Positions 55,902-64,000 of a stretch of DNA of 64,000 nucleotides are shown here, in pieces. The DNA is from Rhizobium sp. BK376 (lineage in GTDB: Bacteria; Pseudomonadota; Alphaproteobacteria; Rhizobiales; Rhizobiaceae), in contig NZ_SLZG01000002.1 of assembly GCF_004341625.1 (NCBI RefSeq), positions 434,001 through 498,000 of the forward strand, given 5' to 3'. Below the pieces are notes generated by a model, which was given only the letters and a program-made list of their open reading frames with translations, was not told the origin of the DNA and ran no database searches. Every line of letters begins with the position of its first letter. Position 1 is the stretch's first letter. A program made the position numbers and the translations under genes.

Positions 55902-57139
55902 TCTTGTTTGCCCTGATTGATGGCGCTTTCATACCAGGCGACCAGCAGCTTGCGTTCGTCCGGCGTCACATCGGTGACGTTGCCGGGCGGCATGGCTTGG
56001 CTGCGGCCTGCCTGGATGTAGATCTCGCGGGCATGCATAGCCATATCCGCGTCGTTTTCCAACATTACACCTTTTGGCGGCCGGGCGATGCCTTCATAAG
56101 CCGGCTCTGCCGCATGGCACATGGAACAGCGCGTCGAGATGATCTGCCTGGCGGCAGGAAAATGAGCGTCGGCGGCAAACTGCTGGAAGGCCGGGGCAAC
56201 GGCGTTCGCATCCTTCTCTCCGGTCAGCACCTTCGGAACCGTCGATAGCCACATGATGAGAATGAACAGGATGACGGTCACCAGCCAGGTCCAGGTGGGC
56301 TTGCCCATGCGCGCATGCGTCGTGTTGAACCAGTGGCGGATGGTGACGCCCATCAGGAAGACGAGGGCGGCGATGACCCAGTTGAACTCAGTGCCGAAGG
56401 CCAGGGGATAATGGTTCGACAGCATGAAGAAGATGACTGGCAACGTCAGATAGTTGTTGTGCAGTGAACGCTGTTTGGCGATCTGGCCATATTTCGGGTC
56501 CGGCGTGCGGCCGGCGATCAGATCAGCGACGACGATCTTCTGATTGGGGATGATGATCATGAAGACGTTGGCCGACATGATCGTCGCCGTGAAGGCGCCA
56601 AGATGCAGGAAGGCGGCGCGACCGGTGAAGAGGTGCGTGTAGCCCCAGGCCATGAAGACAAGCACGACATAGAGCACCGCCATCAGGCCCCAGGTATTCT
56701 TGCCGATCGGCGACTTGCAGAGCCCGTCATAGACAAGCCAGCCGACCGCCAGCGAGACAAGCGAGATCAGGATGGCGACGGGGGCGCTGACATCGAGCAC
56801 ATGCCGGTCGATGAGGAAGAGATCCGCGCCGCCGTAGTAGACGATGCAGAGCATCAGGAAGCCGGAGAGCCAGGTAAAATAGCTCTCATATTTGAACCAG
56901 GTGAGATGCTCGGGCATCTGCGCCGGGGCGACCAGATATTTCTGGATATGGTAGAAGCCGCCGCCATGCACCTGCCATTCCTCGCCATAGGCGCCGGGGG
57001 GAAGATGCGGGCGCTTCACCAGCCCGAGATCGAGCGCGATGAAATAAAAGGACGAGCCGATCCAGGCAATGGCGGTGACGACGTGAAACCAGCGGGCAGC
57101 AAAGGCCAGCCATTCCCACGCGATGGCATATTCATACAT
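55898..57139 (-). CDS. puuD: Urate hydroxylase PuuD (membrane protein with cytochrome c domain)
   Basis: 413 residues. An N-terminal domain of about eight membrane helices (WLAFAARWFHVVTAIAWIGSSFYF; MLCIVYYGG; VAILISLVSLAVGWLVYDGL; and more) leads to a C-terminal c-type heme domain with CSMCH at about residue 337 and the Met-containing GRSQAMPPGNVTDV. PuuD oxidises urate to 5-hydroxyisourate, replacing uricase, and passes electrons through the heme. Start ATG 57139 has AAGGGGAA upstream. First gene of puuD-guaD. Confidence 0.95.
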   Translation of the reverse strand: MYEYAIAWEWLAFAARWFHVVTAIAWIGSSFYFIALDLGLVKRPHLPPGAYGEEWQVHGGGFYHIQKYLVAPAQMPEHLTWFKYESYFTWLSGFLMLCIVYYGGADLFLIDRHVLDVSAPVAILISLVSLAVGWLVYDGLCKSPIGKNTWGLMAVLYVVLVFMAWGYTHLFTGRAAFLHLGAFTATIMSANVFMIIIPNQKIVVADLIAGRTPDPKYGQIAKQRSLHNNYLTLPVIFFMLSNHYPLAFGTEFNWVIAALVFLMGVTIRHWFNTTHARMGKPTWTWLVTVILFILIMWLSTVPKVLTGEKDANAVAPAFQQFAADAHFPAARQIISTRCSMCHAAEPAYEGIARPPKGVMLENDADMAMHAREIYIQAGRSQAMPPGNVTDVTPDERKLLVAWYESAINQGKQE

Positions 57140-57439
57140 TCAGTTCCCCTTTTTTCCTTCGACTCGACACCTTGCAAAATGTTGGGCGACTAGGGAAGGG
57201 GAGAGTTTTATTGCCGGCCTCTTTGGTCGGCTGAGCCTTGCCGCAGGAATTACACGATCCTGTGTATTGTGGAGTGCTCATATATCGGCAATCCTGATGC
57301 ATTCGGCGGATTTTGTAGGTCTTGCCGCCGGGATTTGGCAGACATAGATGATTCAAGATGGCCGTGTGACGATCGTTGCAAGGTCGGGCCGCCGGGCGAG
57401 ACGCCTTCGCGGCAGCACATTGCCAGCGGAGAATTGCCC
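57140..57439. promoter_or_regulatory. puuD upstream region with LysR-like dyad
   Basis: 300 bp between divergent genes. The dyad TACAC-N6-GTGTA (57251-57266) lies about 112-127 nt before puuD and includes a T-N11-A-like spacing, as LysR proteins prefer; a LysR gene lies nearby at 57795. No other gene is seen in this stretch. Operator use is inferred. Confidence 0.4.
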
Positions 57440-57778
57440 ATGCGCTTTACTCTAACGCTTGTTATGTTTTTCTTTGCATTTTGCATCCATGCCTACGGCC
57501 ACGATGCTCCCAGCGGTTGGGCTTACGATCCCTATTGTTGCAACGGTGACGGCGAGAGCGGCGACTGCCAGATGATACCCTCTCGCACCGTGAAGGTCGT
57601 CCAAGGCGGCTTTCAGATCACCCTCGAACCCGGCGATCATCGGCTCGTGACGCGCAATCATACCTTTCTGATCCCGCAGCGGAAAACCATGCACTCGCCG
57701 GATGGTGCCTATCACCTGTGCCTCTTCCCGGACGAGAATACGCTACGCTGCTTTTATGCGCCTGATATGGACTATTGA
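57440..57778 (+). CDS. Small exported Cys-containing hypothetical protein
   Basis: 112 residues from ATG 57440. A signal peptide covers about residues 1-20 (LTLVMFFFAFCIHAYG). The mature part has DPYCCNGDGESGDC (a Cys cluster), a basic/hydrophobic middle and CLFPDENTLRCFYAPDMDY, with five Cys in all that could form disulfides or bind metal in the periplasm. The open frame extends upstream to 57269 but lacks an SD there. I do not recognise a characterised family; many rhizobia carry similar proteins. Confidence 0.75.
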   Translation: MRFTLTLVMFFFAFCIHAYGHDAPSGWAYDPYCCNGDGESGDCQMIPSRTVKVVQGGFQITLEPGDHRLVTRNHTFLIPQRKTMHSPDGAYHLCLFPDENTLRCFYAPDMDY

Positions 57779-57794
57779 TCGGCGTTGGTCGCTC

Positions 57795-58691
57795 TCAACT
57801 TTGCTCGACGTTGAATTTCTCCAGCAGCCAGTTCCGGAAAGACTTGATTTTCGGAACGTTTCTCCTGTTTTCCGGATAAACCAGCCAATAGTCGCGGCCA
57901 TCATTGCAGGTAAGCGGGAAGGGTTGGTAGAGCCTGCCCGACGCGACATCCTCCTGAAAATGTCCGGGATTGAGTATCGCCACGCCTTGGCCCGCCATGG
58001 CGATACTGGCGTCGAGGATTTGTGTGCCAAACTCGTTCTTCGGAAATTTATCGAGCCCCGGATTCTCGACGCCGGCGGCCGCAAACCATTGTGCCCACCA
58101 ATGATCGCCGGCGCTGATGATCGTCAGCTTCAACAGGTCGGCCGGCTCGTTGATCCCGCCGATCTCGGCGGCGAGTTTCGGGCTGAGCATCGGGGCGAAA
58201 TCAAGTTCCATGAATCGATGCGCCATCAATCCCGGCCAATTGCCTCGTCCCCAGCGAATGGCGACATCGGCCGTCTCGCGCTGGAAATCGATGACGGTTG
58301 AGGAGGTTACCAACCTGACAGCCATGTTCGGGTGCTTCAACTGAAACGAGCCGATATAGCGCGACAGCCATTGCTGGGCAAAGGTCGCGGTCGAGTGGAT
58401 CGTCAGCGTTTCTTCGGTCGTCTTGCGCAGCGAGGCCATGGCCTCTGCCAGCATGTCGAAGGCTTCGGCCACTTTCGGCGCTAGTCGCTCGCCCGTCTCC
58501 GTCAGCGAAATCTGCCGGGGGCGGCGCAGGAAGAGCGGTTCGCCGACATTCTCCTCCAGAAGCTTGATCTGGTAGCTCACCGCCGTCTGCGTCATGCCGA
58601 GCTCTTCGCCGGCTTTGGTGAAGCTGCCCAGGCGCGCCACAGCCTCGAAGACGCGCAGCGCATTGAGCGGAAACTGCTTCGATAGCTTCAT
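57795..58691 (-). CDS. LysR-family regulator (GcvA-like)
   Basis: 298 residues from ATG 58691 (AGAGAG 9 nt upstream); starts at 58712 and 58775 are open but unsupported. It opens LPLNALRVFEAVARLGSFTKAGEELGMTQTAVSYQIKLLEE, the GcvA-type DNA-binding domain, with an effector domain containing FQRETADVAIRWGRGNWPG. It lies between puuD-guaD and xdhCBA and is divergent from a small gene. Control of purine catabolism is plausible but unproven. Confidence 0.9.
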   Translation of the reverse strand: MKLSKQFPLNALRVFEAVARLGSFTKAGEELGMTQTAVSYQIKLLEENVGEPLFLRRPRQISLTETGERLAPKVAEAFDMLAEAMASLRKTTEETLTIHSTATFAQQWLSRYIGSFQLKHPNMAVRLVTSSTVIDFQRETADVAIRWGRGNWPGLMAHRFMELDFAPMLSPKLAAEIGGINEPADLLKLTIISAGDHWWAQWFAAAGVENPGLDKFPKNEFGTQILDASIAMAGQGVAILNPGHFQEDVASGRLYQPFPLTCNDGRDYWLVYPENRRNVPKIKSFRNWLLEKFNVEQS

Positions 58692-58792
58692 GGATAAGCT
58701 CTCTTTATGCATGCAGACAGTTGTTCGATTGGATTTACAGCACTTTCGGCCGCAGACTGCAATTCCATACATCAAACATCCGAGGTGATGTC

Positions 58793-58996
58793 ATGAGTTG
58801 CCAAATTGTCGAACAAACATCCGTCGAGAAAATTCCTGCCTGGATGCGCCTGATCGAATTGTTGAGCCTGCCGCTATCGCGCGGTGATGGGACGCCCGGC
58901 AAGGTCGATCTCGATGACATGCCGGATCGCGTGAAGCGCGACATGGGGTTTCTGGATGGACGTGAGCCGCGCTACGAGGATGATCTGAGGCGGTAA
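58793..58996 (+). CDS. Small DUF1127-like protein
   Basis: 67 residues from ATG 58793 with GAGGTGATG upstream. The acidic product has WMRLIELLSLPLSRG and, in the C-terminal half, DLDDMPDRVKRDMGFLDGREP, resembling the end of DUF1127 domains (L-D-D-x-L-R-D-I-G-L), although the Arg-rich first half is missing. It is divergent from the LysR gene, 101 bp away, the usual place for a LysR target. Its end overlaps xdhC (convergent) by 25 bp. Function unknown. Confidence 0.7.
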   Translation: MSCQIVEQTSVEKIPAWMRLIELLSLPLSRGDGTPGKVDLDDMPDRVKRDMGFLDGREPRYEDDLRR

Positions 58997-59784
58997 AGGG
59001 TAAGCGCGGTCATGATTTCAGCCGCGGTCATGGCGGCAATCACTTCCGGCCGCTTGTCCCTGACCGTGGCGCCGCCGATCGGCAGCGTCAGCCTGTCCAC
59101 CCATGCCTTGTCGCCGCCGGCGTCGCGCACCAGCCAATGGGAGAAAGTCGCGCGCTTGGTAGCCGAGCCGATCATGCCGACATAGGCGAGATCGTCGCGG
59201 GCAAGCGCCTCGCGGGCGATCAGGAAATCGAGTGCGTGATCATGCGTCAGGATGACGAGCGCCGAACCGGGACGCATGTCGGCGACCTGTGCTTCGGGCA
59301 TGGCGACGAGCCGAGTGGCTATGTCTGCGGGAAGCTCGTCGAGCTCTTGGCTGCGGGTCTCGATGACGGTTGTCAGCAGGGGCAGGGGCCTGAGCGCTAC
59401 CGCAAGCGCCTTACCCACATGGCCGGCCCCGAAAATGTGAACCTCCGGCCAATCATGCGTCTCGTCCTCGATCCGTCGCTTCAGGTCGTCGATGACTTCA
59501 GCCGTCGCCGGCCGGCAGCGCAGTTGCGTACGCCCACCGCAGCACTGGCCGATCTCGGGACCGAGCGGAATGGCCATGAATTCCACACCCGCGCCCCGCA
59601 GCATGTCGCGGGCATTGGCAATCGCCAGGAACTCGAACTGCCCACCACCGATCGTACCCCAGAGATGCTCGGCCGAGACGAGCATGAAGGTTCCGGTTTC
59701 GCGGGGGGTGGAGCCCTGCGTGCCCACGATTTCGATCAGGATGGAGGCGGAGTTGGCGGAGAGGAAGGTCTGGAGCTCGGTCAT
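58972..59784 (-). CDS. xdhC: Xanthine dehydrogenase accessory protein XdhC
   Basis: 270 residues. The N-terminal XdhC/CoxI domain has GSTPRETGTFMLV and WGTIGGGQFEF (about 25-55) and CCGGRTQLR (about 84-92). The C-terminal Rossmann domain has HIFGAGHVGKALAVAL (about 117-132) and LTHDHALDFLIAREAL, YVGMIGSATKRATF. XdhC binds molybdenum cofactor, helps its sulfuration and inserts it into XdhB. It lies 49 nt after xdhB on the same strand. Confidence 0.93.
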   Translation of the reverse strand: MTELQTFLSANSASILIEIVGTQGSTPRETGTFMLVSAEHLWGTIGGGQFEFLAIANARDMLRGAGVEFMAIPLGPEIGQCCGGRTQLRCRPATAEVIDDLKRRIEDETHDWPEVHIFGAGHVGKALAVALRPLPLLTTVIETRSQELDELPADIATRLVAMPEAQVADMRPGSALVILTHDHALDFLIAREALARDDLAYVGMIGSATKRATFSHWLVRDAGGDKAWVDRLTLPIGGATVRDKRPEVIAAMTAAEIMTALTLYRLRSSS

Positions 59785-59833
59785 GGCGTTGCGACCGGAG
59801 GGTTCGTGGGTGTGATGCGACCCCCCTGAATCA

Positions 59834-62173
59834 TCACATCGCCTTCAACCGCTCGACCGCCATCAGCACGCGCTCCGGCGTTGCCGGCGCATCAAGCCGC
59901 GGGCAAACCTTGTAATCCCTGACGCTGGCGACGGCCATCGAGAGGGCTTCCAGGACCGAAATCGCCAGCATGAAGGGCGGTTCGCCGACGGCCTTGGAGC
60001 GGCCGATGGTGGGTTCGGTGTTTTCAGCCCATTCGGCGAGGCGGACGTTGAAGGTCTTTGGTCGGTCCGATGCAAGCGGGATCTTGTAGGTGGAGGGGGC
60101 ATGCGTCCGCAGGCGGCCCTTGTCGTCCCACCACAGCTCTTCGGTCGTCAGCCAGCCCATGCCCTGGACGAAAGCGCCCTCGACCTGGCCGATATCGATC
60201 GCCGGGTTCAGCGAGCGGCCGACATCGTGGAGAATGTCCGTGCGGTCGATCAGGTATTCACCGGTCAGCGTATCGATCGAGACTTCCGTGCAGGATGCGC
60301 CGTAGGAGAAATAATAGAAGGGCGTGCCGCGTCCTGCCTTGCGGTCCCAATGGATTTTCGGCGTCTTGTAGAAGCCGGCCGCCGAAAGCTGCACGCGGCC
60401 GAAATAGGCCTGTTTGATGAAATCGGGGAAGGGGATCTCGACGTCGCGGACGCGAATCCGGTTCGGCAGGAAGACGACCTCCTCTGCCCCGACGCCCCAT
60501 TTCTCGACGGCGAAGGCGACCAGCCGTTCCTTGATCTGCCGGGCAGCGTCATAGGCGGCCATGCCGTTGAGATCGGAACCGGAGGAGGCTGCTGTCGCTG
60601 ATGTGTTCGGCACCTTGGCGGTTGTCGTCGCCGTGATCTTCACGCGTTCGATGTCGACCTGGAAGGCATCGGCCAGCACTTGCGCCACCTTGATGTAGAG
60701 GCCCTGGCCCATCTCGGTGCCGCCATGGTTCAGGTGGATCGAGCCGTCCTGATAGATATGGACGAGCGCGCCAGCCTGATTGAAGGCGGTCATGGTGAAG
60801 GAAATGCCGAATTTGACCGGCGTCAGCGCAATGCCCTTGCGGATATAGCGGCTGGAGCGGTTGAATTCGATGATGGCGTTGCGGCGGGCCTGGTAGTCGC
60901 AGCTTTCCTCGAGCTCGTCGACGATGCGGCGGATGATGTTGTCCTCCACCTCCTGGTGATAGGGCGTCGTCGTGCGACCGGAGCCTGGTTGGCCGTAGAA
61001 ATTCAGCTTGCGGATTTCGAGCGGGTCCTTGCCGAGGGCATAGGCGATTTCCTCTATCATGCGCTCGCCACCGAGCATGCCTTGCGGTCCGCCGAAGCCG
61101 CGGAAGGCGGTATTGGAAACCGTGTGGGTCTTCAGTGGCTTGGATACGATATGCACATGCGGATAGAAATAGCTGGAATCCGCATGGAAGAGCGCGCGGT
61201 CAGTGACCGGGCCTGAGAGATCGGAGCAGAAGCCGCAGCGCGCCGCATAGGTGGCGTCGACGGCGTGAATGCGGCCGTCCCCGTCGAAGCCGACCTCGTA
61301 GTCGACCATGAAATCATGGCGCTTGCCCGTCGCGACCATGTCCTCGTCGCGGTCGGGGCGGAACTTGATCGCGCGCTTCAGCTTCTTGGCAGCGAGGGCG
61401 GCAAGGGCGGCGAACTGGTTGCCCTGCGTTTCCTTTCCGCCGAAGCCGCCGCCCATGCGGCGCACGTTGACGGTCACGGCATGGGAGGGAATGTTCAGGA
61501 CGTGGCCGACGATATGCTGGATTTCGCTCGGATGCTGGGTGGATGACCAGACGGTGACCTCGTCGTCCTCGCCGGGGATTGCCATGGCGATATGGCCTTC
61601 CAGATAGAAGTGCTCCTGGCCGCCGATGCGCATGCGGCCGGTCAGCCGGCGCGGCGCGTTCGCCATCTCCGCCTTTGCCTCGCCGCGCTTCAGCGTCATC
61701 GGTTCGTAGACCACGGCGCCGCCATTCTCCAATGCGCCGTCGATGTCGCTCCAATGCGGCAGGTCGGCATATTCGATCTTGGCGAGCGTGGCTGCGCGGC
61801 GGGCGGCGTCGCGCGTCTCGGCGATGACAGCAAAGATCGGCTGGCCGTGGAACTCGACCCTGGTTTCCGCAAGCAGCGGCTCGTCATGCATGCCGTTAGA
61901 GGAAACGTCGTTGAGGCCGGGCACGTCCTTGCCTGCGAAGACCCAGACGACGCCCGGATAGGCCTTCACTGCCGAAAGGTCGATGGAAAGGATATCGGCA
62001 TGTGCGCGGTCTGAGAGGCCCAGCGCGCCATGCAGGAGGTTCTTGGGTTCGGGAATATCGTCGATATAATCGGCAGTTCCGGTCACATGCTTATGCGCTG
62101 AATCATGTCGCGTCGAGCCGTGCATGGATCCGCTGATGACGGCCTTTGGGTTTTCGAAGGCGGACTTGTCCAT
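59834..62173 (-). CDS. xdhB: Xanthine dehydrogenase, molybdenum-binding subunit
   Basis: 779 residues from ATG 62173 (GGAGGA 9 nt upstream). Domain a/b hammerhead: HVTGTADYIDDIPEPKNLLHGALGLSDRAHADI. Mo-cofactor segments: RRMGGGFGGKETQG (about 233-246), FRGFGGPQGMLGGERM (about 354-369), HINHGGTEMGQGLYIKVAQ-like segment with LNHGGTEMGQG (about 478-488), SATAASSGSDLNG and the active-site Glu in AVGEPPFMLA near 715. It oxidises hypoxanthine/xanthine to urate with XdhA. The gap to xdhA contains rhizobial repeat modules. Confidence 0.95.
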   Translation of the reverse strand: MDKSAFENPKAVISGSMHGSTRHDSAHKHVTGTADYIDDIPEPKNLLHGALGLSDRAHADILSIDLSAVKAYPGVVWVFAGKDVPGLNDVSSNGMHDEPLLAETRVEFHGQPIFAVIAETRDAARRAATLAKIEYADLPHWSDIDGALENGGAVVYEPMTLKRGEAKAEMANAPRRLTGRMRIGGQEHFYLEGHIAMAIPGEDDEVTVWSSTQHPSEIQHIVGHVLNIPSHAVTVNVRRMGGGFGGKETQGNQFAALAALAAKKLKRAIKFRPDRDEDMVATGKRHDFMVDYEVGFDGDGRIHAVDATYAARCGFCSDLSGPVTDRALFHADSSYFYPHVHIVSKPLKTHTVSNTAFRGFGGPQGMLGGERMIEEIAYALGKDPLEIRKLNFYGQPGSGRTTTPYHQEVEDNIIRRIVDELEESCDYQARRNAIIEFNRSSRYIRKGIALTPVKFGISFTMTAFNQAGALVHIYQDGSIHLNHGGTEMGQGLYIKVAQVLADAFQVDIERVKITATTTAKVPNTSATAASSGSDLNGMAAYDAARQIKERLVAFAVEKWGVGAEEVVFLPNRIRVRDVEIPFPDFIKQAYFGRVQLSAAGFYKTPKIHWDRKAGRGTPFYYFSYGASCTEVSIDTLTGEYLIDRTDILHDVGRSLNPAIDIGQVEGAFVQGMGWLTTEELWWDDKGRLRTHAPSTYKIPLASDRPKTFNVRLAEWAENTEPTIGRSKAVGEPPFMLAISVLEALSMAVASVRDYKVCPRLDAPATPERVLMAVERLKAM

Positions 62174-62201
62174 CAGATGGCTCCTCCGGTCTTTGTGGTC
62201 A

Positions 62202-62338
62202 AAACCCCTCCCCAACCCTTCTCCATGAGGGGGAGGGGTTTGATTGCCCCGAGGAATTTCTGTCGGTGGGGCGAGGCAGTGCCATGCGTGATCTCCTCCC
62301 TTGTGGTGGAGATGGCCGGCAGGCTAGAGGGGGTATGG
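62202..62338. repeat. Intergenic inverted-repeat modules between xdhA and xdhB
   Basis: AAACCCCTCCC (62202-62212) and GGGAGGGGTTT (62231-62241) form an 11-bp inverted repeat with an 18-nt loop. A second module at 62291-62338 has ATCTCCTCCC-ttgtgg-TGGAGAT followed by GGCCGGCAGGCTAGAGGGGG. Both modules are of the CCCTCCCC / ATCTCC-ttgtgg-GGAGAT type, common between rhizobial genes. They lie inside an operon and would form strong RNA stems. Confidence 0.7.
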
Positions 62339-62351
62339 GCTTGCACAAACA

Positions 62352-63818
62352 TCACGCCACCTCCTCGAACCGCTTCAGCTCCTGCGGTGCGCCCGATGTT
62401 TCCAGATAGAAGCGGATGAGCAGGTTCTTTGCCGTCAGCTGCCGGTATTCGGCCGTGGCGCGCCAGTCGGTGAGGGGCTGGAAATCCGTGTCGAAAGCGG
62501 CGCGAGCGGCGTTGATGGTTGCTTCGATCCAGGGTTTGCCCAGCAATTCGGCCTCGACCGTGCGGGCTCGCTTCGGTATGCCGGCCATGCCGCCATAGGC
62601 GATCGTGATATCGGTGACGTTGCCTGTTTCGTCGAGTGTCAGGCGGAAGGCGCCGAGCACGGCGGTGATGTCCTCGTCGCGGCGCTTGGTGATCTTGTAG
62701 ACGGCAAACTGGCTTTCAGCGGGCGGATAGGGGACGAAGATGCTTTCGATGAATTCGGTCTTTGCCCGATCCTGCTTGCCATAGGTGATGAAATAGTCTT
62801 CCAGCGCGACCATGCGCGTGCCGCTAGCGGAGCGCAGCTTGACGGTTGCGCCGAGCGCGATCAACGGTGGCGGGCTGTCGCCGATCGGGGAACCATTCGC
62901 GATATTGCCGCCGATCGTGCCCATGTTGCGTACCTGCTCGCCGCCAATGCGGTTGATGAGATTGCCGAGCGTCGGGATCTTTGCGGCCATGGTCGCGAAG
63001 GCCTGGCTGTAGGTGACGCCCGATCCGATGGTGAAGCCCTTGTCGCCTTGTATGATCATCTGCAGGTCGAGGAGATGATTGATGAAGACCACGGGATTAA
63101 GCCGGCGCATCTGCTTCGTCACCCAGAGACCGACATCGGTGGAGCCGGCGACAATGGTCGCGTCGGGCTCGTCGGCAAGGATGCGGGAAAGATCGGTCAT
63201 GGAGCCGGGGATGATAAGTCTGTCCTCGCCCGAGGAGACGGTGATGGTTTCCTTCGGACGCATGGCCCAGAGACGGGCTATGATATCGGAGCGATTTTTT
63301 TCCAGGGGATCAAAGAGGGCGCTCGGGCGCGTCCGGCTTATCTGCTCGGCGGCCCTGACGATCGGCTCGTAGCCGGTGCAGCGACAGAGATTGCCCTGCA
63401 GCGCCTTTTCGATCTCGGCCCGGTCAGGCTTCTCGGTTGCGAGCCAGAGGCCATAGAGCGACATGACGAAGCCGGGCGTACAGAATCCGCATTGCGAGCC
63501 GTGACAGTCGACCATCGCTTGCTGGACAGGATGCAGCGTGCCATCCTTGGCGGCCAGGTGTTCGACCGTGACCACATGGGTGCCATGGAGCGAGCCGACG
63601 AAACGGATGCAGGCATTGACCGATTCATAGCGCAGGCCGCCGTCGATCAGCCGCCCGACCAGAACGGTGCAGGCGCCGCAATCGCCCTCCGCGCATCCCT
63701 CCTTCGTGCCTGTCAGATGCCGCTTGAGACGCAGGAAATCCAGGAGCGTCTCCGTCGGGCGCAGGCTGGATAGCGAAATCTCCTCGCTGTTGAGGATGAA
63801 GCGGATGCTGTCGTTCAT
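62352..63818 (-). CDS. xdhA: Xanthine dehydrogenase, iron-sulfur/FAD subunit
   Basis: 488 residues. First 2Fe-2S domain: GCAEGDCGACTVLVG (about 41-55) and NACIRF. Second 2Fe-2S: CGFCTPGFVMSLYGL (about 110-124) and GNLCRCTGYEPIVRA (about 144-158). The FAD-binding region has IVAGSTDVGLWVTK (about 220-233) and GGEQVRNMGTIGGNIANGSPIGDSPP (about 287-312). It carries electrons from XdhB to NAD+. It lies directly downstream of the bdhA fragment on the same strand, with a short hairpin between. Confidence 0.95.
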   Translation of the reverse strand: MNDSIRFILNSEEISLSSLRPTETLLDFLRLKRHLTGTKEGCAEGDCGACTVLVGRLIDGGLRYESVNACIRFVGSLHGTHVVTVEHLAAKDGTLHPVQQAMVDCHGSQCGFCTPGFVMSLYGLWLATEKPDRAEIEKALQGNLCRCTGYEPIVRAAEQISRTRPSALFDPLEKNRSDIIARLWAMRPKETITVSSGEDRLIIPGSMTDLSRILADEPDATIVAGSTDVGLWVTKQMRRLNPVVFINHLLDLQMIIQGDKGFTIGSGVTYSQAFATMAAKIPTLGNLINRIGGEQVRNMGTIGGNIANGSPIGDSPPPLIALGATVKLRSASGTRMVALEDYFITYGKQDRAKTEFIESIFVPYPPAESQFAVYKITKRRDEDITAVLGAFRLTLDETGNVTDITIAYGGMAGIPKRARTVEAELLGKPWIEATINAARAAFDTDFQPLTDWRATAEYRQLTAKNLLIRFYLETSGAPQELKRFEEVA

Positions 63819-63885
63819 ATTGTTCCCGGCTTATTGTCTTTATTGTCGAGCCGGCTTTTTTTACGCCGGTCTCAACCTTGTATGG

Positions 63886-64000
63886 TTATGCCGCAGTCCA
63901 TCCCCCGTCAATCGAGAGATGTGTGCCGGTGATCTGTCTCGCGTCATCGCTGGCGAGATAGAGCGACATTGCCCCGATCTCCTCGGCCTTGACGAATTCG
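63886..64000 (-). CDS. bdhA: 3-hydroxybutyrate dehydrogenase, C-terminal fragment (gene continues past window)
   Basis: Only the last 37 codons are present: EFVKAEEIGAMSLYLASDD then ARQITGTHLSIDGGWTAA, ending at the TAA at 63888-63886. The SIDGGW(T/x)A end is the SDR C terminus and the wording fits D-3-hydroxybutyrate dehydrogenase. In S. meliloti, bdhA is the first gene of an operon with xdhA2 and xdhB2, the same order as here, which supports the name. Another SDR is possible because so little is visible. A CCGGC...GCCGG hairpin with an A-rich loop separates it from xdhA (about 63850-63871). Confidence 0.75.
   Translation of the reverse strand, partial: EFVKAEEIGAMSLYLASDDARQITGTHLSIDGGWTAA

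Overview
The window is a continuous stretch of alphaproteobacterial chromosome, almost certainly from the Rhizobiaceae (Rhizobium/Agrobacterium group). Evidence: a chvE-gguABC locus next to a GbpR-like LysR gene, a 3-hydroxybutyrate dehydrogenase-xdhAB arrangement as in Sinorhizobium meliloti, two-palindrome intergenic repeats of the rhizobial type, GC-rich coding DNA, and frequent TTG/GTG starts behind strong Shine-Dalgarno (SD) sequences. There is no phage, insertion sequence, integrase, rRNA or CRISPR. The genes are mostly catabolic and signalling genes in compact operons.

Left part (1-12.9 kb): the end of a nucleotidyltransferase/HAD-like gene, tRNA-Arg(CCG), a xylose-type ABC transporter (xylF-xylH-xylG, minus strand) with a divergent ROK repressor and a 19-bp palindrome between them, a di-heme oxidoreductase gene broken by two -1 frameshifts and coupled to a CRTAC1/ASPIC-UnbV protein, and inositol 2-dehydrogenase with an IolR-type operator. 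Small genes follow: a membrane protein, a GNAT, and a protein with a J-domain-like HPD motif.

11.9-21.7 kb: gbpR, then chvE-gguA-gguB-gguC-aldehyde dehydrogenase-arabonate dehydratase. This couples sugar sensing and uptake (ChvE/GguAB) to the non-phosphorylative pentose route: arabonate to 2-keto-3-deoxyarabonate to 2-oxoglutarate semialdehyde to 2-oxoglutarate. Every true gap in the operon holds an RNA-type hairpin.

21.7-46.6 kb: signalling and miscellaneous genes. These are an HD-GYP response regulator, the transglutaminase/alpha-E/ATP-grasp trio, a CelD/BcsL-like acyltransferase, an arylsulfatase, a B12-radical SAM protein, a DEAD-box helicase with a long low-complexity tail, an NTF2-like gene broken by a 16-bp tandem duplication, a KaiC-like ATPase overlapping a hybrid histidine kinase, an MttB-family methyltransferase, a 1290-residue hybrid kinase, and the two halves of MnmC as divergent genes whose start codons overlap.

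46.7-64 kb: a purine-to-glyoxylate degradation island. It contains DUF1045, puuE, uraD, alc, an embedded MntA-HepT toxin-antitoxin pair, allA and hiuH (plus strand); guaD-puuD (minus); and xdhC, xdhB, xdhA and bdhA (minus). A LysR regulator and small genes lie among them, together with an FMN hydroxy-acid dehydrogenase and an HxlR/NTF2/SDR trio. Together these genes take guanine through xanthine, urate, 5-hydroxyisourate, OHCU, allantoin, allantoate and ureidoglycolate to glyoxylate and urea.

All calls come from reading the sequence and translated motifs; no database search was run.
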